Origin: Strigamia acuminata
Lineage: Eukaryota; Arthropoda; Chilopoda; Geophilomorpha; Linotaeniidae
NCBI GenBank assembly: GCA_949358305.1
Contig: OX442314.1
Location: forward strand, 3,661,087 to 3,725,086
Length of the DNA stretch: 64,000 nucleotides
Direction: 5' to 3'
A program made the position numbers and the translations under genes. Shown here piece by piece: positions 56,161 through 64,000 of this stretch (within the stretch, counting starts at the first letter, position 1; every line of letters begins with the position of its first letter). Under the pieces are notes generated by a model that was given only the letters and a program-made list of their open reading frames with translations, was not told the DNA's origin and made no database searches.

Positions 56161-57034
56161 ATGTTCAACTTCTATTGTCATTTCATTCTCATCTTGACCG
56201 TTATTTATACAACCGCTGCAACTGATGAAGATGTAAGTTAATTTTACACAATTAATTTACTAATTTATAGTTTTATTTACTTATTTATTTATTATCAAGA
56301 CTTGTGATGTGACAGAAAAGACTAAGGAGGTGATTTGCAAAGTTTTGGAAAAGAGATTCACTCAAGACGATGGCAAAGTATTCATTAAAAATTTCAAAAC
56401 ACAAATATTGCAGTAAGTCAAGTATAAATTTGTTTTTAAAAATTTTATACAGCTCAGCAAGTATGTCTGTGGCTGTGTAGAAGGCATCATAAAATCGAAA
56501 GTAAATCCCAAAGCCAAAAAAACAAAACTTAATCGTAATTACGACTTCTATTTTCTATATTTCAGCCCGACCTTTGCGATACGAAAAGTTATGATTATTC
56601 AGCAGCACCCAAGTGTGGAAAATTTTTCAAATCGGTATGTTGGAGTTAAAAGCACCTTTAATGAAATTTTTATTACAAGTATTTCTATTGGCAACTATTG
56701 TTTGAATTTACCGTGTCTAGAAAGAGTTTAAAGAAGTTAACAGCAACAGAAGCATGCTCGTCGATTATTTTGTTGACGTTATGTTCAAAAAGAGCTTTAA
56801 AGTTTGTACCGAAAGCGAGGACAAAGTGGTTGAACAAGCAGTTTCACTTTACCAGCCTGGATTAGCTTCAGACACTTTAAGTAAACGAGAAATATCTCTA
56901 TTCGTCGTTGTTAACTCATCACTTTTTATTTCATTCTAGGTTACTTGGTTGAAAAGTCATTTAAACCTAAACAGGTAGAATTATATCTGGACTGTTACCA
57001 TCAACTGATGGAATTGGATGCCGGAGCTGAATAG
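56161..57034 (+). CDS. Secreted Cys-rich protein, six exons
   Basis: The exons are 56161-56232, 56300-56412, 56458-56500, 56566-56634, 56721-56880 and 56940-57034, all with GT-AG introns of 45-86 bp. The product has 183 residues. Residues 1-20 are a hydrophobic signal peptide that ends TTAA. The mature part has eight Cys: one pair in exon 2, a CGC pair in exon 3, two in exon 4, one in exon 5 and one near the C-terminus. That suggests up to four disulfides. The rest is helical and Lys/Glu/Phe-rich. AATAAA is at 57,101-57,106. I recognise no family; a small extracellular binding or defence protein is possible but not shown. The model is well constrained because other splice choices give early stops. 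Confidence 0.8.
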
Positions 57035-58350
57035 TAGACTTTGTTTGATTAAAATTCTTGGTATTTTGTGTGTGAATTTGTGTGCGGAAAGTGAATCAAG
57101 AATAAATTGAATACAAAAAGAATTTTATTTGTTATATAAATTAATTTCCAAAACAATTTCAAATGGCGACAACAACTCTATAAACTTAAATCTCACTACG
57201 TGCAAGGGTTGTATTATTTTTAACTCGCTTACGACATTAATTCATAGATTCATTGCCAAATTTAATGCATATACAGTATAAACATCTTACTCTAACAGAG
57301 GGATGCTGTATGGTTGCAATCAATTTTTTAAAAAAGTGTGTGTGGTTAGTTTTATTAAGGATTTAATTAAGAAATGGCAAGTTAAAAATTTTGTGATATT
57401 GTAATGTGTGGATTTGCCACTAGATGGAATGTAACAGGTGCTCGAGAGGGCATTCTGGATTAGTACGCAATGGAATTTCTCTGGATTCGTGTATGCTTTT
57501 GTTTTGTGGTGATCTCAAAGTGTTATCACCATTTAGGAAGTAAATTTATTTATTTCCGAAATTAATTTGACTTGGCACACGCCAAGTCAGATCATGAGAC
57601 CAAGGGGAAGTAAACTTCCCTAGGCACATCTCACCCCAGGTTGTCCGGGGTTAAACGGTAATTAACCGTTATGGTGCAACAAATCCTTTGTTGCACCAGA
57701 TTACACTAATTGCGCATCTGTGCAATTTCGAAGAGTGCCCGGCTCACGTCAACGCTTCAAACGGGACTCTTGAATCTAAATCTAAACATACAACACACTT
57801 TGTCATTGCTCTGTAAAATACGAGTACTGACCGTGTTAGTTTGATTAGATTCGAGACATCCTGCTTGCATAGTACTAATTCAATGGTGTTCTACAACTTT
57901 GTAATTGGAAATTTTGCTGTATCTTGAACGGTTTAAAAGTTAAGAAGTGAATGACCTTGAAGATGATCTTCCAGGTCAAATTTAAGGTGACCAGTGGATA
58001 GCCCACCATCGACTTCCTATATGCCTACATCAATAGAATCGATATATCTTCGGTCATTTTCAAGAAAAAAAAGTGTTTCCAGACTTTTGACTCACCCTGT
58101 AAGCTTGTATTTACGTATATCATTGTATAATCCTGTTAATAAATACATTGTGTTTCTTTCGTATAATAACCGTATTTTTATTCCTAAAATTACCCCTAGA
58201 CATCTCAGGCCGCATTCGATTTAACTCAAAGTCTCTTGTAGCATTCACCTGCGGTAACTTGTTTAATTTAGTAGAAATTATTCAAGTAAAACCCGGATCG
58301 CAGCAGTTTAATGCGGAAAATTACAAATTTGACACAATAAGAAAAAAAAA
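57035..58350. repeat. Spacer with a degenerate LTR-like segment
   Basis: From 57,505 the plus strand begins TGTGGTGATC. It then has GGCACACGCCAA and a CTAGGCACA-ACCCC stretch in the same order as the first part of the LTR at 54,282-55,225 read on its own strand. It is diverged, and I cannot find its other end. The flanks (57,107-57,504 and about 57,900-58,350) show no gene. Confidence 0.4.
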
Positions 58351-60420
58351 TTAATTAATTTCATCGATATAAGTTGCCCTTAACTCTTTAATTTCGTTTG
58401 GACCAAACCCGAATCGTGCGCATATCGCATCGATTTGGATTCCGGCCTCATCATCTTGCAAAATGTAGGCGCGTTGAAACGGCAAGCACCGCATGCAGTA
58501 ACTCGCGTCGGGGAAATTGTCGAAGCACGAGTTCACAAACCCTTCTAGTATCGACATCTGTCTGCGCTCGGGCAAGAACGCGGACGCACTGTAAGCCATA
58601 CAACGGCAAAATTGCTTGAAAACCACCATTTCGTCGTCCGGCGAAACACTTGTTCGCAAACTATCCTTATCCAGTTTTCCTGCTTGACGAGCATCCATAA
58701 TCCGAGAGATTTTGTCAAAACAAGCCGAGATCTTTCTCCTTTCGCTCCCTGTGTTGTCGCTCAACAACAATGCAGTTGTTTCAAAGTTCTGTTGAAAATG
58801 AAAGGACAGTGAATCCAAACTATCTTTGAGCTCGCACTCGTTCAGTTCTTCGGACACAGTTTCTGGAAGCCAATTCCGGAATCTTTCAATGATTTCCTCC
58901 ACCGGCTCCCAATTGGTGAAGTGGTAGAGGAGAATCGATTTTTTCAGCTCATTGGTCGTAATTCCGTCGGTGTCATCTGAAAAAGTGAAGAGGAAAAACC
59001 TGTCGAGTCTCGCCCACCGGCTCTCGTCGTTTTCGTCGCGAAGAACGGCGTATCCTATGGCGGACGCAAAGTGGGAACACTGTAACTTGAAAATCGCCAT
59101 TTGTTCGCTCGTCGTTATATACTTTTTAGCCGCTGACTCGTAAAAATCCCAATGCAAATTGCCTTCAGCGTGATTAGTATAATAGAACTCTGCGATGCAT
59201 TTGGACAAAATGCGCCTCCTCCGTTCGACACTCGCGTCGTTGAACATCAAGTGCAGGTTGTCGAAATCCCGATTCTTACACAAGCTGAGGAAAATGAACC
59301 AATGTTTAATGCCGAATTGGGTGCTCTTCATTTCGAGCGGAGCATTTTTCCAAAAACGAAACATACACTCCTCCATCTCGCACGATTGTTTCCAATAAAT
59401 TTGCTTAGTTTTACAGATCATGGTATTAAAGTCGTAACTAGACGCGATCACATTGAGAACGCGGCTCAACATGGGCGCGAACGAGTCCCTCACGTCCGAC
59501 AAATGCATGAGCAAAGGCAACACGCATCTCAATCCATAGTCCGAGTACAAAATGGCCGTCAGTTGTCGGTCGTCCATTTCGGCGAGCAGGAAGTTGGTGA
59601 TGCCCATCTCGAAAGTGCAGAAACAATCGTCGCTGTGTTTGTCGTGGTCTTCGGGGTTTGGCTCGTAATTGAAGTGATCGATCAAGTCCTCCAAGGCACT
59701 TTCGCTTTGGATGAGTCGCTCGACGATCTCGTTTCTTTCGAGCGGACTCATGAGCGACCACACGTACTCCACGCCGCATTGGTTTGTCTTGTCTACGAAC
59801 AGGAAAAACATTTTCCATTTCTCGTCGCGAGTGGGATTATTATTATTAATCATCGTCCTTTTCCAGAATTTATACATCATACTTTTCAAGTTGGTTTCCT
59901 TTTGCTTGTCGAAACGTATTCGTAAACTGTCGGCGTGTTCGTTCCAAATATCTCGGACGACGTCTGCGACGCAACACACGACGGCGACGGCGAATCTCGA
60001 CATCATTTTCAAACATTGCAAGCGTGAAATAACTCGTGCTGTTTCGGCCGCGTCTAGTTGACCGTGGACTGTCCATTGCGAGCATTGGATGATGCTTTTC
60101 GCACATTTCACGTCGATGGAGTTGACGCCGTTGAAAACCACTCTGACTAAAAATCTCAGCAAATCCCACAATTGCTTTCCAACGTGCCTAACACACGCAT
60201 CCAACATTGGTTTTATAATCACCGGAATGGCGAAAGCGTGTACTCGATTACAAAGTGTTTGTTGCAAGTCTAACCATTGGTTCTTGTGAATCTCCGTCGT
60301 GAATTTATTGCAAGTGGTCAGAATAAGAGAAATATCGTTATCTTTGTATTTCCATAATAAAAGCGAAGATTTCACGAGCGAAATGTGTGTTAGAGTCGGC
60401 AAATCCAAAACGGACTTCAT
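58351..60420 (-). CDS. 689-aa alpha-helical protein of unknown function
   Basis: A single open frame of 690 codons has no intron, signal peptide or membrane segment. The sequence is Leu/Phe/Arg/Glu-rich with many Cys and Trp, and it reads like a stack of helices with recurring 'FWK', 'CRCMAY', 'RRRILSKC' and 'ERFRNWLPE' turns. I recognise no domain. The paralogue beginning at 61,875 shares most positions, including the N-terminal 280 residues, so the reading frame is under constraint. The start Met is the same in both. The two genes are divergent and share an inverted 5' region of about 215-250 bp. It is probably a member of a lineage-specific family. Confidence 0.85.
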   Translation of the reverse strand: MKSVLDLPTLTHISLVKSSLLLWKYKDNDISLILTTCNKFTTEIHKNQWLDLQQTLCNRVHAFAIPVIIKPMLDACVRHVGKQLWDLLRFLVRVVFNGVNSIDVKCAKSIIQCSQWTVHGQLDAAETARVISRLQCLKMMSRFAVAVVCCVADVVRDIWNEHADSLRIRFDKQKETNLKSMMYKFWKRTMINNNNPTRDEKWKMFFLFVDKTNQCGVEYVWSLMSPLERNEIVERLIQSESALEDLIDHFNYEPNPEDHDKHSDDCFCTFEMGITNFLLAEMDDRQLTAILYSDYGLRCVLPLLMHLSDVRDSFAPMLSRVLNVIASSYDFNTMICKTKQIYWKQSCEMEECMFRFWKNAPLEMKSTQFGIKHWFIFLSLCKNRDFDNLHLMFNDASVERRRRILSKCIAEFYYTNHAEGNLHWDFYESAAKKYITTSEQMAIFKLQCSHFASAIGYAVLRDENDESRWARLDRFFLFTFSDDTDGITTNELKKSILLYHFTNWEPVEEIIERFRNWLPETVSEELNECELKDSLDSLSFHFQQNFETTALLLSDNTGSERRKISACFDKISRIMDARQAGKLDKDSLRTSVSPDDEMVVFKQFCRCMAYSASAFLPERRQMSILEGFVNSCFDNFPDASYCMRCLPFQRAYILQDDEAGIQIDAICARFGFGPNEIKELRATYIDEIN

Positions 60421-60671
60421 GGATGTAATCCGAATTTTTCAAACTGAATTTCAAAGCAATAAAAATGTTAAAATGTACCGTACTCAACGGATAATTTTGA
60501 AAACCCAAAGTCACTTAATCCTGTTTCTTGATTTTCGACATGTTTTCTCGCTACAATGGACACTTGTAACAGATTTGTTGTTTTATTGTCAACATAAATT
60601 GTTACACTCAAAAACGGTTTGGTTGTTTTAACTAAATATATGGTTGGCTGAGAGACAACTAAACATTTAGT
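60421..60671 (-). promoter_or_regulatory. 5' region of the 689-aa gene, inverted-repeat arm
   Basis: This arm is the inverted match of 61,662-61,874. Shared pieces are 'ttacaagtgtcca', 'tttttgagtgtaac' and 'aaacatttag'. It holds the 5' flank and presumably the promoter; I see no clear TATA box. Confidence 0.6.
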
Positions 60672-61661
60672 TAAAGACAACTTTAGAATTTTTGTTGCTT
60701 CAACTGAATTTAATAAGGGAAACTAAATTTTTAGTCTGCTCTTAAGCCTACTTAAGTTTTCCAACAATCTGTAATCAATGTAAATTCAATATCATGTCTT
60801 TTTTTATTCTTTTTATTTCTATCTCACACAACCAAAAATTAAATAAAATGCAATACCTCAACAATTTTTGTGCGTAAAACCTATAAAAAAGTGAATAAAA
60901 CCAACAGTTCCTCCTTTATATCCTATCAGCAAATCTTCACATCCACATATGACTGATTTATGCGTTCAATCTCCCAATTTTAAAGGCATTTGGAATACTC
61001 CTTTTATTTTTAATGAATGTCCAGTGACCGATTGTAAATCCATATATTTATCTGTTTCTACCAATTGTTGTTCTTTTTGTGCTTCTTGTAAAACCTCCTC
61101 CGCTACTAAGGTAACTTTGGATCCTGTATCCACTAGAAACACACAAGGTATTGTTCCGACCATTCCGATTGTATATATGTCATTGCCCATCTCCGTTTTC
61201 TTATCTCTCTCATTCATGGTGGTGACTGGCACCATTGCCCCCTCTCTCTTTATTGGGCAGGGGGCTGCACATCGTTTTTTGCATGTGCAACCTCCCCACC
61301 CTCTCTATTGGGACAATTCCTTATCATATTTCCATATCTAGAGCAAGCATAACATCGGATATTTCTTAAGTCTGGCTCTCTGTATGATTGTTGTTGTGGT
61401 TCATTTTGAAATAAATAATTTCCTTGAAATCTCTGTCCCCTACCTCTTGGTCTATATTCTCCTCTGCAATCTCTTGCATAGTGACCTAATTTCCCACATC
61501 TATAACAAGTTATTCCATTTGGTCCTTGTGGTGGGTGCTACTGATGACATTTTGTTAGCTTGTTCAGTTTGTTGCTTGGCCAAAGATAATTCCATTTGGG
61601 CCATTCTTTCTAACAAGGCATTGACCATAGAGTCATCTCCGACTATGTTCACAAAATTCTA
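60672..61661 (-). pseudogene. Retroelement gag-protease remnant
   Basis: On the minus strand there is a gag tail with two zinc knuckles, CX2CX4HX4C at 61,466-61,507 and CX2CX4NX4C at 61,313-61,354, the second with Asn in place of His. It ends at a TAA near 61,252. In another frame, 61,235-60,966, there is a retropepsin start with an intact Asp-Thr-Gly. Upstream of the knuckles the frame is shifted by one base near 61,545. I see no LTR, reverse transcriptase or integrase, so this is a decayed internal fragment. Confidence 0.75.
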
Positions 61662-61874
61662 AATGTTTAGTTGCCTCTCAGCCAATCATACATTTAGTTA
61701 AAACAACCAAACCGTTTTTGAGTGTAACAATACAAATCTGTTACAAGTGTCCATTGTAGCGAGAGAACATGTCGAAAATCACAAAACAGGATTAAGTAAC
61801 TTTGGCATTTTCAAAATTATCCGTTAAGTACATTTTAAAATTTTTATTGTTTTGGAATTCAGTTTGAAACATCC
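61662..61874 (+). promoter_or_regulatory. 5' region of the paralogous pseudogene, inverted-repeat arm
   Basis: This is the inverted match of 60,421-60,671 with scattered substitutions and small indels; it ends at the start codon at 61,875. Confidence 0.6.
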
Positions 61875-64000
61875 ATGAAGTCCGTTTTGGATATGCCGAC
61901 TCTAACACACATTTCGCTCGTGAAAATTTCGCTTTTGTTATGGAAATACAAAGATAACAATATTTCTCTTATTCTGACCACTTGCACTAAATTTACGGCG
62001 GAGATTCACATGAGGCAATGGTTCGACTTGCAAGAAACACTTTGTAATCGAGTGCACGCTTTCGCCATTCCGGTGATTATAAAACCAATGTTGGATGCGT
62101 GTGTTAGGCACGTTGGAAAGCAATTTGTCGCGTCCTACTTGGTATAGGTTTAAATGCGCTAACGTGTAATACTTTACCTGTGATCTTACTAAATATGTAA
62201 ATTACCCAAATGAATACTAAGTATATGTAAATGAACAAATAGGTTTTATTCAATAGGCGTTATGCCTTAAATACACTCAGTATAAAAACTAGGGTCGATT
62301 TGGTCAGAGTCGAACAAAGGATTTCTCAAGGTGGCGTCGTCGATTCCGCGTGGTCGGCGGAACAAAGGCGGCGTCTCGAGTTGTCGTTAATTCGTCACGG
62401 ATTCGTCGTTCACGGATGCGGTGGAATGCTCTTTCGAGTCTTCTATCCGTGCCTGTTGTCTAGGGGTTGATTTTTAGCGTCTCAAGGCTCTGACCAGAAA
62501 CGTGGAGTTTCTTACAGGGCGCTCGAACACTTTAGTGGCGGAATAACCGTGGGTCGGTTATTCGATGTGAATTTTCAAGGGTTATTTTCCTGCTTTTGCG
62601 GGAAATAACACACAATGTAAATTCATGAGAGTTACAGTTGCACTTGACTCAGCGGTCCTCGATCAATCCTAACTTGTATTTGAAGTTGGCCTGACGGTGA
62701 GGTAGTTGCTGTGTTATTGGTGTCGTTTTGTGTAAGTTCTGTCTTTAGGCGGGAAATTCCACCTTTTATAGGCCAGAGTGAGGGGCCTGGCTCGGCCAAT
62801 GGGGACCGGCCACGGGCCACCTCACCCCCTCGGGGCACGCGCTTCCCGGGGGGGGGGGGGGGAGGCGGAGCCAGCGCGAGGGAACTGACCTTTCCTAGTG
62901 ACTCACACGGATGGTATCTACTGGAGGGATGTCCACCCGCTGGGTCACCACAAATTGTGGGATTTGCTGAGATTCTTAATCAGAGAAGTTTTCAACGGCG
63001 CCACCTCCGTCGACGTGAAATGTGCGAAAAGCATCATCCAATGCTCGCAATGGACACTCCACGGCCAATTAGACGCGGCCGAAACAGCACGAGTTATTTC
63101 ACACTCGCAATGTTTGAAAACGATGTCGAGATTCGCCGTCGCCGTCGTGTGTTGCGTCGCAGACGTCGTCTTAGATATTTGGAATGAACACGCCGACAGT
63201 TTGCGAATACGTTTCGACAAGGTAAAAAAGTTCAACTTGAGAAGTATGATGTTTGAATTCTGGACAAGGACGATGATTAATAATCCCACTTACGACGAGA
63301 AATCGGAAATGTTTTTCCTGTGCGTAGACGAGACAAACCAATGCGGCGTGGAATACGTGTGGTCGCTCATGAGTCCGCTCGAAAGAAACGAGAGCGTCGA
63401 GCGACTCATTCAAAGCGAAAGTGCCTTGGAGGATTTGATCGATCACTTCAATTACGAGCCAAACTCCGAAGACTACGACAAACACAGCGATGATTGTTTC
63501 TGTACTTTCGAGATGGGCATCACCAACTTTCTGCTCCGTTCTTAGCGACGAAACGGACGAGAGCCGGTGGGCGAGACTCGACAGGTTTTTCACCTTCACT
63601 TTTGCAAATGATACAATGAGCAATGAGCTGAAAAAAGCGATAGAGGAAATGATTGAAAGATTTCGGAATTGGCTAATTCCCGAAACTGTGTCCGAACAAC
63701 TGAGCGAGTGCGAGCTCAAAGAAAGTTTGCCGGCGCTGTCCGTCTATTTTTTGCAGGACTTCGAAACGACTGTGTTGTTGTTGAGGGACAATATGGGGAG
63801 CGAAAGGAGAAAAATGTCGACTTGTTTTGACAAAATCTCTCGGATTATGGATGCCCGTCAAGCTGGAAAACTGGATAAAGATACTTTGCGAATACTTTCG
63901 CCGGACGACGAAATGGCGGTTTTCAAGCAATTTTGCCGTTGTTTCGCTTACATGGCGTGCGCGGACTTGGCCGAGCGCAGTCAAAAGTCGATGCTAAAAG
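61875..64000 (+). pseudogene. Disrupted paralogue of the 689-aa gene, runs off the window
   Basis: Residues 1-83 are read at 61,875-62,121 before a solo LTR interrupts the frame. They continue at 62,957, in register with the intact gene, to about residue 279 (63,537). There a deletion equal to about 180 residues of the intact gene (about 280-458) shifts the frame to an early TAG at 63,543. The homologous sequence continues in a new frame to the window end, with at least one more small internal deletion near 63,605-63,640. Coding conservation in the remaining stretches is still high, so the decay is recent. Confidence 0.88.
62126..62952 (-). mobile_element. Solo LTR (827 bp) inside the pseudogene
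   Basis: It begins TGTCGCG and ends CACCACA, with AATT duplicated at 62,122-62,125 and 62,953-62,956. The gene continues in register after it. On the minus strand it has TATAAAAGG (62,762-62,770) and AATAAA (62,245-62,250). It is about 80% like the solo LTR at 33,333-34,153 by eye, and the two differ in a run of G at 62,849-62,863. Confidence 0.93.

Noticed and set aside
59152-59925. 257-residue plus-strand frame
   Set aside because: It is antisense to the well-supported 689-residue gene.
60949-61341. 130-residue plus-strand frame
   Set aside because: It is antisense to the gag-protease remnant, whose zinc knuckles and Asp-Thr-Gly are on the minus strand.

Overview
The window is eukaryotic nuclear DNA. 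Several genes have GT-AG introns with T-rich acceptors. AATAAA signals follow genes, and tetranucleotide microsatellites, tRNA-derived SINE-like copies, a hAT-type MITE and LTR retroelements are present. A secreted Cys-rich protein gene and an unfamiliar 689-residue alpha-helical protein fit an invertebrate, perhaps an arthropod. The species cannot be fixed from the sequence.

Region 1 (1-18,579) is CpG-rich. It holds seven small genes: a retropepsin-like protein without its catalytic Asp, an acidic coiled-coil protein, a five-exon gene with a tandemly duplicated exon, a 185-aa intronless thymidine kinase, a six-exon Pro/Arg-rich gene with duplicated 78-nt exons, a three-exon acidic-tail gene, and a three-exon C2H2-like zinc-finger gene. 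The genes sit among copies of one dispersed repeat family that becomes a 0.6-1.0 kb tandem array at 14.4-18.3 kb. The region ends at 18,579 in a terminal sequence also found in the next region, so it may be the end of a much larger mobile or virus-like element.

Region 2 (18,580-53,8xx) is an LTR retroelement on the minus strand (LTR at 52,871 and rightward, tRNA-Pro-type primer site, gag). Its gag frame is split by a 32,252-bp insertion at 19,946-52,197. The insertion is flanked by a 4-bp TTAG duplication, and removing it puts the two gag halves back in register. The insert has two directly repeated ~14-kb copies (19,946-34,570 and 37,987-52,197) around a 3.4-kb middle block. I see no credible gene in it. 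It is built of hairpins, 56-bp palindromic tandem repeats and three palindromic blocks of 2.7-6.5 kb. A hAT MITE lies in both copies and a solo LTR in only one.

Region 3 (53,8xx-64,000) is AT-rich. It holds a second truncated LTR element (LTR 54,282-55,225, tRNA-Ser-type primer site, 5' gag), a six-exon secreted Cys-rich protein gene, an intact 689-aa gene, and a head-to-head inverted paralogue of that gene. The paralogue is a pseudogene broken by an 827-bp solo LTR and by deletions. A gag-protease remnant lies between the pair. The LTRs carry runs of stem-loops; two solo LTRs show compensatory base changes in three stems, which suggests a selected RNA structure.
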